Source: Novisyntrophococcus fermenticellae
GTDB taxonomy: Bacteria > Bacillota > Clostridia > Lachnospirales > Lachnospiraceae
Assembly (NCBI RefSeq): GCF_018866245.1
Contig: NZ_CP076458.1
Span: 1,488,001 to 1,552,000 of the forward strand
Direction of reading: 5' to 3'
Length of the DNA stretch: 64,000 nucleotides
Shown: piece by piece, positions 1-8,536 of the stretch
How positions within the stretch are numbered: the stretch's first letter is position 1
Layout of the letters: every line of letters begins with the position of its first letter
Translations under genes and position numbers: made by a program
Notes under the pieces: generated by a model
Seen by the model: the letters and a program-made list of their open reading frames with translations, nothing else
The model's database searches: none
What the model was told of the DNA's origin: nothing

Positions 1-416
1 TGCAGGAGGCGGATGAGTCTGAGGACAGTAAAGAGATACTGATTTCTCAAAAGGATGTAAGAGAAGTACAGCTGGCAAAAGGTGCCATAGCTGCAGGAAT
101 CAGGATGCTGATGCAGAAACTGGCGATTGGTACGGAGCAGATTGAACAGGTACTTTTGGCCGGAGCCTTTGGCAATTATATGAGTTCAGACAGTGCCTGT
201 ATCATCGGCTTAATCCCTTATGAGCTGAAGGATAGGATAAGGGGAATTGGAAACGCTGCCGGAGAAGGAGCGAAGCTGGCGGCATTGAACGGAAAACTTT
301 TTCAGGAAATCTGTGAACTGGTAAGAGGTGTGGAATTTATAGAATTGGCCATGGAACCGGAATTCCAGGATATATTTGTGGATGAATTAGAGTTTGCGAA
401 TGCGGAGGAAAGATGA
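1..416 (+). CDS. RACo-type corrinoid activation protein, C-terminal part (5' end outside window)
   Basis: The frame is open from base 3 to the TGA at 414-416 and gives 137 residues with no start, so the gene begins before the window. The visible part matches the C-terminal ASKHA (DUF4445) region of reductive activators of corrinoid proteins: a VREVQLAKGA segment, then LAGAFGNY, then IGNAAGEGA near residues 80-90. By family knowledge these ATPases use a ferredoxin-like [2Fe-2S] N-terminal domain, not visible here, to reduce inactive Co(II) corrinoid back to Co(I). The next two genes (DUF2284 protein and corrinoid protein) follow in the same direction with almost no gap, which supports one methyl-transfer operon. 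The family call is firm; the exact methyl donor cannot be told. Confidence 0.85.
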   Translation, partial: QEADESEDSKEILISQKDVREVQLAKGAIAAGIRMLMQKLAIGTEQIEQVLLAGAFGNYMSSDSACIIGLIPYELKDRIRGIGNAAGEGAKLAALNGKLFQEICELVRGVEFIELAMEPEFQDIFVDELEFANAEER

Positions 417-417
417 T

Positions 418-954
418 ATGATAGAAGAATGGGTAAAGGCCGCACTGGGGCTTGGATTTGAGGCGGCAGCACCGCTTGATGTGAGCACTTTGAAAATGCT
501 CCCTGAAGTCCGCAATATGTGCGCAGCTGACAGATGTCATATGTATGATAAAAATTGGGCATGTCCGCCTGGTTGTGGCTCTTTGGAGGCGTGCGAAGAA
601 GAGGTGAAAACTTATCCTGCCGGGATCATTGTTCAGAGCAGAGGAGAACTTGAAGATTCTTTTGATTTTGAAGGAATGAAAGAGATTGAAGAAAAGCATA
701 AGGAACGGTTTCTGAAGCTGAGGGATGAGCTTTTAAAGTCGGTGAAAAGGGTTTTGCCTCTTGGCAGCGGCAGTTGTACGCTGTGCAGCGTATGCACTTA
801 TCCGGATAAACCTTGCCGTATGCCGGACAGGCGGATATCATCGATGGAAGCTTATGGGCTTTTAGTCAGCCAGGTATGCAGTGATAACAATTTACCCTAT
901 TATTATGGAGCAGGAACACTTACCTACACAAGCTGTTTTTTAATGGATATATAA
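418..954 (+). CDS. DUF2284 cysteine-rich predicted metal-binding protein
   Basis: 178 residues. I chose the ATG at 418, one base after the stop of the previous gene, because GGAGGAA at 404-410 lies seven bases upstream. In-frame TTG and ATG codons further up (394, 400) lie before or within that ribosome binding site. The protein is rich in cysteines in two groups: a first cluster with NMCAADRC and WACPPGC, and a second with CTLCSVC followed by PDKPC, ending in SCFLMDI. This pattern is that of DUF2284, a predicted Fe-S or metal-binding family often found beside corrinoid methyltransferases. No enzyme activity is established. Its place between the reactivase and the corrinoid protein suggests an accessory role in corrinoid or methyl-group handling (inference). 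Confidence 0.8.
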   Translation: MIEEWVKAALGLGFEAAAPLDVSTLKMLPEVRNMCAADRCHMYDKNWACPPGCGSLEACEEEVKTYPAGIIVQSRGELEDSFDFEGMKEIEEKHKERFLKLRDELLKSVKRVLPLGSGSCTLCSVCTYPDKPCRMPDRRISSMEAYGLLVSQVCSDNNLPYYYGAGTLTYTSCFLMDI

Positions 955-972
955 TAAGGAGCGGTAGTTATC

Positions 973-1611
973 ATGGGTGCATTGGAGGAGATAAGGTACG
1001 CAATTGAGGAAGGAAAACCAAGGACTGTTTTAAAGGTTTTACAGGATGCAGTAAATTCTGGTATGGATCCGGAACATATTTTAAATGATGCCATGCTTCC
1101 GGCGATGCGGAAGGTGGGGCACTTCTACAGAGATGAAGACGGTGATGTGGCCCGCATTCTGGCGGCTGCCAGAGCGATGAAAAAGGGTATGGATTTTCTG
1201 GAGCCATATATGGAACAGGATTATTTCGGGTATCTTGGGAAAGTAATTCTGGGAACGGCGGGCGGGGATCTTCATGATGTTGGAAAGAATCTGGTCGGGA
1301 TCATGTTCCGCAGTGTGGGTTTTGATGTGGTTGATCTGGGCGTGGACGTTTCAGCGAGGCGTTTTGTGGAAGCTGTAAAAGATAACCCCGATGTGGACAT
1401 TGTCTGTATTTCTTCTTTGCTTACTACCTCCATGCCGGAGATGCGTCGTATTGTACATGCTCTGAATGCATTGCATAACAGGAAAGATTTTAAAGTTATG
1501 GTTGGAGGAGGGCCTATAACAAGGACATTCGCCGATGAAATAGGTGCGGATGGATATACGGAAAATGCTGTAGATGCGGCTGAAATTGCCCGCAGCTCTA
1601 TGATAAGTTAA
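973..1611 (+). CDS. Methyltransferase cognate corrinoid protein (MtaC/MtbC-like)
   Basis: 212 residues with AAGGAGC upstream of the ATG at 973. The helical cap (B12-binding-2) covers about residues 1-85 and the Rossmann-like B12-binding domain about 90-205. The cobalt-ligand motif D-x-H-x-x-G is present as D99, H101 and G104 in GDLHDVGKN, followed by the expected SLLTTSM and GGGP segments that contact the corrin tail. The protein carries a methyl group on cobalt between a substrate-specific methyltransferase and a tetrahydrofolate (or similar) methyltransferase. The reactivase is two genes upstream. No methyltransferase lies in the window on this side, so substrate specificity (methanol, methylamine, methoxy-aromatic) remains open. 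Last gene of its operon. Confidence 0.92.
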   Translation: MGALEEIRYAIEEGKPRTVLKVLQDAVNSGMDPEHILNDAMLPAMRKVGHFYRDEDGDVARILAAARAMKKGMDFLEPYMEQDYFGYLGKVILGTAGGDLHDVGKNLVGIMFRSVGFDVVDLGVDVSARRFVEAVKDNPDVDIVCISSLLTTSMPEMRRIVHALNALHNRKDFKVMVGGGPITRTFADEIGADGYTENAVDAAEIARSSMIS

Positions 1612-1684
1612 CTGTAGTCCGGCAAAAAATCAAGTTTAAAAGCCTGGAGCTATAACCGTAAAACAAATTTATTTCAAAAACGCA

Positions 1685-1713
1685 TTGACATAAAAAAAAC
1701 ATAGGGTTACTAT
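1685..1713 (+). promoter_or_regulatory. Sigma-A-like promoter of ldh
   Basis: TTGACA at 1685-1690 and TACTAT at 1708-1713 are separated by 17 bases. An overlapping TATAGT at 1711 is an alternative -10. It lies about 60 bases before the ldh start and after the end of the corrinoid operon. Confidence 0.7.
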
Positions 1714-1775
1714 AGTGTCAGATAAATGGTTAAGGATTTATCAAACTTACTTGAGAAACGGAGAGGAGAATGGTT

Positions 1776-2726
1776 ATGGGTAGTAAAATTACAATTATCG
1801 GAGCTGGAAGTGTAGGGGCGACAATTACTTATACACTTGCGCAGGAAAGCTATGTCTCAGAGCTAGTTATGATCGACATCAATAAGGAAAAGGTTGATGG
1901 AGAAGCCATGGACATTGTACAGGGTACAGCTTTTCGTGATCCGATTTCCATAATTTCCGGAACATACGAAGATGCGAAAGATTCGGACATTGTGATTATT
2001 ACGTCAGGTCTTCCCAGAAAGCCCGGTCAGTCAAGAATTGAACTTGCGCAGACGAATGTAAATATCGTGAAAAGCATTGCAAAAGAGATTGTGCCGGCTG
2101 CACCGAATGCAATTTATCTTATTGTTGCCAATCCTGTGGATATCATGACACACGCATTTTTAAAGGTTTCCGGTCTGCCTGAGAGCCATGTTCTTGGTTC
2201 AGGCACACTTCTGGATACTACAAGGCTTCGTTATGTATTGTCCGAAAAACTCAGTATTGCCCAGAAAAACATACATGCTTATGTCTTTGGTGAGCATGGT
2301 GATTCTTCTTTCGTACCATGGTCATGCGCCAACGTTTCGGGAGTTCCTTTCTCACAATATGCGGCTGTTGCGAAGAGTATCGGAAAAGAAATTACGGAAT
2401 TTACGCATGACGAGATGGAGGACTATGTGCATGTTTCCGGCGGTGAAATCATCAAGCGTAAAGGTGCAACTTTCTATGGTGTGGCAATGGCTGTTGTAAA
2501 TCTCTGTGGCATGCTCAGTGCGGCTTCTGATTCTGTTACTACAGTATCCTCCATGATGCACGGAGAGTATGGAGTAAGTGATATCTGCACAAGCACTCTG
2601 ACTGTTGTCGGACCGGGAGGAGTAAAGGGAAAACTGGAAGTAGCGCTTAGTGAGGAAGAGGTTACCAAATTCCAGGAGAGTTCAAAGCGGCTGCAAGCTG
2701 TTATTGATGAATTAGATTTAAACTGA
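1776..2726 (+). CDS. ldh: L-lactate dehydrogenase
   Basis: 316 residues; reduces pyruvate to L-lactate with NADH in the cytoplasm. The NAD-binding GAGSVGA motif is at residues 9-15, the substrate-binding arginine region RKPGQSR at 81-87, LLDTTRLR near 145-152, and the active-site histidine in GEHGDSS at H174. Length is typical for the family (about 315). Two ATGs are possible. I prefer 1776 because GAGGAG at 1763-1768 is seven bases away; the ATG at 1770 almost touches it. The resulting MGSKITIIGAG start matches the usual LDH N-terminus. Malate dehydrogenase is less likely given the sequence around residues 80-87. Monocistronic: promoter upstream and a strong terminator directly after. Confidence 0.93.
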   Translation: MGSKITIIGAGSVGATITYTLAQESYVSELVMIDINKEKVDGEAMDIVQGTAFRDPISIISGTYEDAKDSDIVIITSGLPRKPGQSRIELAQTNVNIVKSIAKEIVPAAPNAIYLIVANPVDIMTHAFLKVSGLPESHVLGSGTLLDTTRLRYVLSEKLSIAQKNIHAYVFGEHGDSSFVPWSCANVSGVPFSQYAAVAKSIGKEITEFTHDEMEDYVHVSGGEIIKRKGATFYGVAMAVVNLCGMLSAASDSVTTVSSMMHGEYGVSDICTSTLTVVGPGGVKGKLEVALSEEEVTKFQESSKRLQAVIDELDLN

Positions 2727-2752
2727 ACCTGAAATAATTACAATAATAAAAA

Positions 2753-2795
2753 TTCCACTCCATGGGACGTAATAAATATGGAGTGGAACTTTTTA
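2753..2795 (+). terminator. Rho-independent terminator of ldh
   Basis: Perfect 11-bp stem, TTCCACTCCAT at 2753-2763 and its complement at 2778-2788, followed by a T run at 2791-2795. An open frame that could extend fumC upstream starts inside this hairpin, which argues against the longer fumC protein. Confidence 0.85.
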
Positions 2796-2811
2796 TACCA
2801 AAGTATGCAAG

Positions 2812-2836
2812 GAAAACTGCCAGTGGCAGGTTTTCT
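2812..2836 (+). other. Second hairpin in the fumC leader
   Basis: GAAAACTGCC at 2812-2821 pairs with GGCAG-G-TTTTC at 2825-2835 (one bulged G) around a three-base loop, 37 bases before fumC. It is not followed by a strong T run. It could be a weak second terminator or a leader structure. It is seen in the sequence; function is not known. Confidence 0.35.
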
Positions 2837-2872
2837 GTATCTGAAAAACAGTATAAGCGGGAGAACTGGAGT

Positions 2873-4249
2873 ATGTTTGAAAAGCTGGAGTATCGTATCG
2901 AAAAAGACTCCATGGGAGAGATGAAAGTACCGGCAGACCGATATTGGGCTGCCCAGACACAGAGAAGTTTACAGAATTTCAAAATCGGAGGGGAACAGAT
3001 GCCTGAAGAAATCACTCATGCATTTGGCTTACTTAAAAAGGCGGCGGCAATTACGAATTACAGACTGGGAAAGCTGGATGACAGAAGACTGGATGCAATA
3101 TGTAAGGCTTCCGATGAGGTGATTGCCGGGGAGCTGACCGGGCATTTTCCTCTGCTTGTATGGCAGACTGGAAGTGGGACACAGTCCAATATGAATGCCA
3201 ATGAAGTTATCGCCAACCGCGGGAATGAAATCGCAGGAGAAAAACTGCTTCACCCCAATGATCACATCAACATGTCACAGAGTTCTAATGATACATTTCC
3301 AACTGCCTTGCATATTGCGGCCGTCATGAGCATCGAGGACAAACTCTTCCCGTCTATGGATAAATTGACGGATACTTTCAGACGTCTGGAAAATGAAAAT
3401 GAAGATGTGGTAAAGAGTGGGCGTACCCACCTGCAGGATGCCGTTCCGATAAAATTCTCACAGGAAATCAGTGGTTGGAGAAACATGCTGGAGAAGACAA
3501 AAGGCATGTTGAAAGCATCTCTTCCTGGATTAAAAGAACTGGCGCTTGGAGGAACGGCTGTAGGAACCGGTTTGAATGCCCCGAAGGGCTTTGATGTGGA
3601 AGCTGCAAAAGTAATCAGTGAGCTGACAGGAAGGGAATTTGTTACTGCCGGGAATAAGTTTCATGCACTCTCTGCCAAAGATGATATTACCTTTGCACAT
3701 GGAGGGCTGAAGGCACTGGCAGCGGATATGATGAAGATTGCCAATGATATCCGCTGGTTATCCAGTGGCCCCAGGTGTGGGCTCGGTGAGATTTATATTC
3801 CGGAGAATGAGCCGGGGAGTTCTATCATGCCCGGTAAAGTGAATCCCACACAGTGCGAATCGCTCACAATGGTGGCAGTACAGGTTATGGGGAATGATGC
3901 AGCTGTTGGGTTTGCAGCATCCCAGGGAAATTTCGAACTGAATGTCTTTATGCCTGTAATTGCATACAATTTTCTGCAATCCGTAAGACTGCTTACAGAT
4001 GGTATCCTGTCATTTAATGACAATTGTGCATCCGGAATCAAGGCAAACCGCAAAAAGATGAAAGATAATCTGTATAACTCTCTGATGTTAGTAACTGCAT
4101 TGAATCCTTATATCGGTTATGATAATGCGGCGAGGGCGGCGAAGAAGGCCTATAAAGAAAATATTTCATTAAAACAGTCTTGTATTGAACTGGGACTTCT
4201 TACAGAAGAAAAATTTGAGGAAGTGTTTCATCCGGAAGGAATGGCATGA
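2873..4249 (+). CDS. fumC: Fumarate hydratase class II
   Basis: 458 residues, the usual class II length. It interconverts fumarate and L-malate without an Fe-S cluster. Visible family blocks in order: SGTQSNMNANEVIANR, SQSSNDTFPTA, GRTHLQDAVP and the signature GSSIMPGKVNPTQCES. The PGKVNPTQCE form separates fumarase from aspartase (which has PAKVNPV). The start at 2873 is chosen because GGGAG at 2859-2863 precedes it with nine bases spacing and MFEKLEYRIEKDSMGEMKVP is the conserved N-terminus; the frame stays open upstream only through a terminator hairpin. With PEPCK next door it fits a reductive C4 branch (malate, fumarate, succinate). Confidence 0.95.
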   Translation: MFEKLEYRIEKDSMGEMKVPADRYWAAQTQRSLQNFKIGGEQMPEEITHAFGLLKKAAAITNYRLGKLDDRRLDAICKASDEVIAGELTGHFPLLVWQTGSGTQSNMNANEVIANRGNEIAGEKLLHPNDHINMSQSSNDTFPTALHIAAVMSIEDKLFPSMDKLTDTFRRLENENEDVVKSGRTHLQDAVPIKFSQEISGWRNMLEKTKGMLKASLPGLKELALGGTAVGTGLNAPKGFDVEAAKVISELTGREFVTAGNKFHALSAKDDITFAHGGLKALAADMMKIANDIRWLSSGPRCGLGEIYIPENEPGSSIMPGKVNPTQCESLTMVAVQVMGNDAAVGFAASQGNFELNVFMPVIAYNFLQSVRLLTDGILSFNDNCASGIKANRKKMKDNLYNSLMLVTALNPYIGYDNAARAAKKAYKENISLKQSCIELGLLTEEKFEEVFHPEGMA

Positions 4250-4286
4250 TATAGTTTAAAAATTAACAATTTTTTTGATTTTGCTA

Positions 4287-4315
4287 TTGGAAAATCTAAT
4301 GAAACAGTGTATAAT
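4287..4315 (+). promoter_or_regulatory. Sigma-A-like promoter of pckA
   Basis: TTGGAA at 4287-4292 and a consensus TATAAT at 4310-4315 with 17 bases between. The leader to the pckA start is about 90 bases and contains repeated GCAAAA/TTGCAA words but no structure I can name. Confidence 0.65.
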
Positions 4316-4412
4316 AAAAATTGTATGAGGCAAAAGCCAAAAAATGCATAATTGCAAGATGTGGTTTGCAAACTTGCAAAAAACAAAAATTAATATACCA
4401 GGAGGTTAAACA

Positions 4413-5999
4413 ATGGAAACATACGGAATTGAAAAATTGGGTATTGTTAACCCAAAAGCAGTTTATCGTAACCTGACACCGGCACAGCTTACTGAAGCTG
4501 CTGTAATTAAAGGTGAAGGTAAATTATCTAATACAGGTGCTTTAGTTGTTACAACCGGCAAATATACCGGACGTTCACCGGAAGATAAATTTATTGTTGA
4601 CACACCGGCTATTCATGATGACATTGCCTGGGGCAATATAAATGTTCCAATTGAAAAAGAAAAGTTTGATGCAATCAAAGCGAAAGTTGTAGCATACCTT
4701 CAAAACCGCGACATCTATCTGTTTGATGGTCTGGCAGGCGCTGATCCTGTTTGCACAAGAAAGTTCCGTATTGTGAACGAACTTGCAAGCCAGAACCTGT
4801 TTATCCGTGATCTGTTGATTCGTCCGACGGAAGAAGAATTAGCCAACTATGGAGATCCTGATTTCACCATCATCTCTGCACCGGGATTCAAGTGTATTCC
4901 AGAAGTGGATGGTGTTCATTCAGAAGCAGCTATTCTTGTAGACTATGAAGCAAAGTTGGTTGTTATCTGTGGAACCCAGTATTCAGGCGAGATGAAAAAG
5001 TCTGTATTCTCTGTTATGAACTTCCTGATGCCAAAAGAAGGAGTTCTTCCGATGCACTGTTCTGCGAACATGGATCCGGAAACAAAAGAGACAGCAATCT
5101 TCTTCGGCTTGTCCGGTACAGGTAAGACAACCCTGTCTGCAGATCCGAATCGTAAGCTGATTGGTGACGATGAGCATGGCTGGTCTGACAGAGGAATTTT
5201 CAACTTTGAAGGCGGCTGCTATGCAAAGTGTATCAATCTGACAGAAGAGAATGAGCCTGAAATCTACAATGCCATTAAGTTCGGAAGTCTTGTAGAAAAT
5301 GTTGTTATGGATGATACAACACGTGAATTTGATTTTGATGATGAATCCCTGACGGAGAACACACGTGTGGGCTATCCTGTAGAATATATTTCCAATGCAC
5401 AGGTACCGGGCGTGGGAGGAATTCCCAAGGTCGTTATCTTCCTCACAGCCGATGCTTTTGGTGTACTTCCTCCAATTTCAAGACTGGATGAGAATGCTGC
5501 TATGTACCACTTTGTAACCGGATTTACATCCAAACTTGCCGGTACAGAACGTGGAATTACAGAGCCGCAGCCTACATTCTCAACACTTTTCGGCGCACCG
5601 TTTATGCCGATGGACCCTTCCGTATATGCAAATATGCTTGGAGAGAGAATCGAAAAGTATGATACGAAAGTATACCTTGTGAACACAGGATGGACTGGCG
5701 GACCTTATGGCGTCGGAAGCCGTATGAAACTGAAATATACACGTGCGATGGTTACGGCTGCCTTGAATGGTACATTCGATGATGTGGAATACAAACATGA
5801 CGAAGTATTTAACCTTGATATTCCTCAGTCCTGCCCTAATGTTCCGGATGAGATCATGAATCCCCGTGATACATGGACGGATAAGGATGCATACGATGCA
5901 CAGGCTAAGAAGCTTGCCACGATGTTCCAGAATAACTTTGCCAAGAAGTATCCGAACATGCCTGCAAACATTGCAGAAGCCGGACCTAAAGGGGAGTAG
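4413..5999 (+). CDS. pckA: Phosphoenolpyruvate carboxykinase (ATP)
   Basis: 528 residues; interconverts oxaloacetate plus ATP with PEP, CO2 and ADP. In fermenters it often runs in the carboxylating, ATP-forming direction. The kinase loop GLSGTGKTT is at residues 232-240 and the metal-binding GDDEHGW at 251-257, both typical of the ATP-dependent family; the GTP type differs in length and motifs. RBS AGGAGGT at 4400-4406 fixes the ATG at 4413. It has its own promoter and terminator, so it is a single-gene unit. Codon use looks strongly biased, as expected for a highly expressed gene. Neighbours ldh and fumC use the same C3/C4 acids. Confidence 0.96.
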   Translation: METYGIEKLGIVNPKAVYRNLTPAQLTEAAVIKGEGKLSNTGALVVTTGKYTGRSPEDKFIVDTPAIHDDIAWGNINVPIEKEKFDAIKAKVVAYLQNRDIYLFDGLAGADPVCTRKFRIVNELASQNLFIRDLLIRPTEEELANYGDPDFTIISAPGFKCIPEVDGVHSEAAILVDYEAKLVVICGTQYSGEMKKSVFSVMNFLMPKEGVLPMHCSANMDPETKETAIFFGLSGTGKTTLSADPNRKLIGDDEHGWSDRGIFNFEGGCYAKCINLTEENEPEIYNAIKFGSLVENVVMDDTTREFDFDDESLTENTRVGYPVEYISNAQVPGVGGIPKVVIFLTADAFGVLPPISRLDENAAMYHFVTGFTSKLAGTERGITEPQPTFSTLFGAPFMPMDPSVYANMLGERIEKYDTKVYLVNTGWTGGPYGVGSRMKLKYTRAMVTAALNGTFDDVEYKHDEVFNLDIPQSCPNVPDEIMNPRDTWTDKDAYDAQAKKLATMFQNNFAKKYPNMPANIAEAGPKGE

Positions 6000-6043
6000 T
6001 AAAAATTCTCTTTTAAATGAATTTAAATAGATATAAAGGTGTT

Positions 6044-6076
6044 GGGGGCAAAAGTTATTTTGCCCCCTTGTTTTTT
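6044..6076 (+). terminator. Rho-independent terminator of pckA
   Basis: GGGGGCAAAA at 6044-6053 pairs perfectly with TTTTGCCCCC at 6058-6067 around a four-base loop, then TT-G-TTTTTT. Just downstream TTGACA (6075-6080) and TATAAT (6090-6095) are visible, but they are only nine bases apart, so they cannot form one promoter; each would need a weaker partner (for example TTGTTT at 6068-6073 for the -10). Confidence 0.9.
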
Positions 6077-6171
6077 GACAAAATACTGTTATAATTATTT
6101 AGTATGTATATTTATTCACAGATATGTTTATTGTGCATAAAGTTGATGAACAATTTAGAACGGAGGATGTT

Positions 6172-6990
6172 ATGAAAAACAGGAAAATGAAATTTACCGC
6201 GCTTGCTCTTGCAGCGGCATGCATGATGTCATTCTCAGCATGTGGAAGCAGTATACCGGAAAATACGGTCAACAGTCTTGCCGATTTGGATGCAGGCGGA
6301 AAAAAGATAGGAGTTCAGACAGGAACTACAGGGGATCTCTATTCTACGGATGAGTATGAAGCGAAAAAAATCAATACAGTTGAACGCTATAATAAAGGGG
6401 CTGATGCTGTTCAGTCTTTGAAGCAGGGAAAGATTGACTGTGTGATTATTGATACAGAACCTGCAAAGGTTTTTGTGGAGAAGAACACGGACTTGAAGAT
6501 TTTGGATGAGCCCTTTGCAGATGAAGAATATGCAATGTCCATTGATAAATCCAATACAGCCCTGAAAGAAGAAATCAATGCGGCACTGACAGAACTTAAA
6601 GAAGACGGAACTTTGGACAGCATCAAGAAAAACTATGTAGGTACTGACGAAGAAAAAGGAAAAACACCATATAAGTCTCCGGAGGATGTGGATACCTCCA
6701 AGGGCAAGCTGATTATGGCAACAAATGCGGAATTTCCTCCTTATGAGTATTACGAAGACAACAAGATTGTCGGGATTGATGCAGATATGGCTCAGGCTGT
6801 TGCCGATAAGCTGGGTAGAAAATTAGAGATTCAGGATATGGCATTTGACTCTATTATAGCAGCAGTGACTGCCGGAAAGGTGGATATCGGCGTTGCCGGA
6901 ATGACAGTTACAGAGGACCGGCTGCAGAATGTGGATTTCACAGACAGCTATGCGACTTCAAAACAGGTAATCATCGTAAGAGCTAAATGA
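6172..6990 (+). CDS. Amino acid ABC transporter substrate-binding lipoprotein with lobes in permuted order
   Basis: 272 residues. ATG at 6172 with GGAGG at 6162-6166. A signal peptide ends in MSFSAC with the lipid-anchor cysteine at C24, so the protein should sit on the outer face of the membrane. It is family 3 (polar amino acid) in content, but the order is unusual. Residues about 33-170 hold what is normally the second half (KKIGVQTGTTGD, then GKIDCVIID, then the closing helix ending DGTLDSIKKNY). Residues about 175-272 hold what is normally the first half (LIMATNAEFPPYEYY, GIDADMAQAVADKLG, FDSIIAAVTAGKVDIGVAGM, VDFTDSYATS). The protein ends there. This looks like a circular permutation with a Lys/Pro/Asp-rich linker joining the old ends. 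Permease and ATPase follow directly. Confidence 0.85.
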   Translation: MKNRKMKFTALALAAACMMSFSACGSSIPENTVNSLADLDAGGKKIGVQTGTTGDLYSTDEYEAKKINTVERYNKGADAVQSLKQGKIDCVIIDTEPAKVFVEKNTDLKILDEPFADEEYAMSIDKSNTALKEEINAALTELKEDGTLDSIKKNYVGTDEEKGKTPYKSPEDVDTSKGKLIMATNAEFPPYEYYEDNKIVGIDADMAQAVADKLGRKLEIQDMAFDSIIAAVTAGKVDIGVAGMTVTEDRLQNVDFTDSYATSKQVIIVRAK

Positions 6991-7022
6991 TACGAAACAA
7001 GGGAGCTGGGGTTAATCAATAT

Positions 7023-7724
7023 ATGAGTCATTTTATCGAGCTTTTTCATAGAGACTTTATACAAGACAACCGTTATAAGTATCTGCTGACGGGATTAGGG
7101 AATACCCTGTTAATTACATTTTTTGCAGTATTGATCGGCATATTTATAGGATTTCTTATCGCAATTATCCGCTCTTCCCATGACAAGATGGACAGGCCGG
7201 GATTTTTATTGAACTTTTTGAATCTACTCAGTAAGATTTATTTGACGGTTATCCGCGGAACACCAACGGTCGTACAGCTGCTGATTAGTTTCTTTATCAT
7301 ATTCACTTCACCAAACGCTTCAAAGCTCATGGTCGCGACTTTGACTTTTGGTATTAATTCAGGTGCATATGTTGCAGAGATTGTCCGTTCCGGAATTATG
7401 TCGATTGATGCAGGGCAGATGGAGGCCGGCCGGTCACTGGGGCTGAATTATGCAAAGACTATGAGATTTATCATTATGCCGCAGGCGTTTAAGAATGTAC
7501 TGCCTGCGCTGGCCAACGAGTTTATTGTATTGCTAAAGGAAACATCGGTCTGCGGTTACATAGGGCTGGCGGATCTGACAAGAGGCGGAGACATCATCCG
7601 GAGTGCAACGTATGATGCATTTCTTCCCTTACTTACTGTTGCGGCAATTTATCTGATTATGGTATGTGGTTTAAGTGCGCTTGTTGGAAAGCTGGAGAGG
7701 AGGCTGCGTACCAGTGAACGTTAA
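7023..7724 (+). CDS. Amino acid ABC transporter permease (HisM/GlnP type)
   Basis: About 233 residues with several hydrophobic membrane segments and the EAA-type loop around [22 protein letters not shown] that contacts the ATPase. I favour the ATG at 7023: GGGAG at 7001-7005 and GGGG at 7008 lie upstream, and [12 protein letters not shown] resembles usual starts of this family. An earlier ATG at 6987 overlaps the binding-protein stop as ATGA and would add twelve residues; coupling makes it possible. It forms the membrane channel for a polar amino acid together with the neighbours. Only one permease gene is present, so it probably acts as a homodimer (inference). Its 3' end overlaps the ATPase gene by 11 bases. 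Confidence 0.92.
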   Translation: MSHFIELFHRDFIQDNRYKYLLTGLGNTLLITFFAVLIGIFIGFLIAIIRSSHDKMDRPGFLLNFLNLLSKIYLTVIRGTPTVVQLLISFFIIFTSPNASKLMVATLTFGINSGAYVAEIVRSGIMSIDAGQMEAGRSLGLNYAKTMRFIIMPQAFKNVLPALANEFIVLLKETSVCGYIGLADLTRGGDIIRSATYDAFLPLLTVAAIYLIMVCGLSALVGKLERRLRTSER

Positions 7725-8460
7725 TGAGGATATTTTAATTCAGGTTAAAGATTTAAAAAAGAAATTTGGGAAAAATGAAGTTCTGAGAGGGATTACTACT
7801 GATATCCGTAAAGGTGAAGTGGTTGTTGTGATTGGGCCCTCAGGATCCGGAAAGTCCACCTTTCTTCGCTCCTTAAATCTTCTTGAGAAGCCGACCAGCG
7901 GTCAGATTCTTTTTGAAGGGGTGGATATTATTGACCCAAAATCGGATATTGATGCTCATCGTCAGAAAATGGGGATGGTATTCCAGCAGTTTAACTTGTT
8001 TCCACATATGACAGTTCTTAAGAATATTACGCTGGCGCCGGTACAGACGAAAAAACTGTCCCAGACGCAAGCTGACCGAAAAGCACTTGAGCTTTTGGAA
8101 AGAGTAGGCCTTCCGGATAAAGCACAGGCGTATCCTGACATGCTCTCAGGAGGGCAAAAACAGCGGATAGCCATCGCCCGGGCCATGGCTATGGAACCGG
8201 ATGTGATGCTGTTCGATGAACCAACTTCCGCTTTGGATCCTGAGATGGTAGGAGAAGTGCTGGCAATTATGCAGGAACTTGCAAAATCAGGCATGACCAT
8301 GGTAGTGGTTACGCACGAGATGGGGTTTGCAAAAGAGGTTGGAAGCCGCGTTCTTTTCATTGATGAAGGAAGAATACAGGAGGAGAACAGCCCCGGCGAG
8401 TTTTTCAGCAATCCGGTAAACAGCAGGTTAAAAGAGTTTTTATCGAAGGTGCTGTCCTGA
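7714..8460 (+). CDS. Amino acid ABC transporter ATP-binding protein (GlnQ type)
   Basis: 248 residues from a GTG start at 7714. AGGAGG at 7698-7703 lies ten bases upstream and the protein then begins [19 protein letters not shown], in line with the family; longer versions would start inside the permease gene without a ribosome binding site. Walker [10 protein letters not shown] is at residues 41-49, the signature LSGGQKQR is intact, Walker B is [12 protein letters not shown], and the switch histidine is in VVVTHEMGF. It powers import by the transporter encoded by the two upstream genes. Last gene of the three-gene unit. Confidence 0.95.
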   Translation: MNVNEDILIQVKDLKKKFGKNEVLRGITTDIRKGEVVVVIGPSGSGKSTFLRSLNLLEKPTSGQILFEGVDIIDPKSDIDAHRQKMGMVFQQFNLFPHMTVLKNITLAPVQTKKLSQTQADRKALELLERVGLPDKAQAYPDMLSGGQKQRIAIARAMAMEPDVMLFDEPTSALDPEMVGEVLAIMQELAKSGMTMVVVTHEMGFAKEVGSRVLFIDEGRIQEENSPGEFFSNPVNSRLKEFLSKVLS

Positions 8461-8469
8461 ATTATATTA

Positions 8470-8498
8470 TTGCATACCTTGCAGAATTTTGCTACAAT
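8470..8498 (+). promoter_or_regulatory. Sigma-A-like promoter of gpmI
   Basis: TTGCAT at 8470-8475 and TACAAT at 8493-8498 with 17 bases between, about 40 bases before the gpmI start. Confidence 0.6.
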
Positions 8499-8536
8499 CA
8501 GAAATGGATAATGTTTTCATAGATAAGGAGACTTAG

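Noticed and set aside
2762..2872. Extended N-terminus for fumarase
   Set aside because: The extra residues would be encoded by the ldh terminator hairpin and a second stem; family similarity starts at 2873, which has its own ribosome binding site.
6075..6095. TTGACA plus TATAAT as one promoter for the binding-protein gene
   Set aside because: Both hexamers are perfect but only nine bases apart, too close for one sigma-A promoter; they would need other partners.
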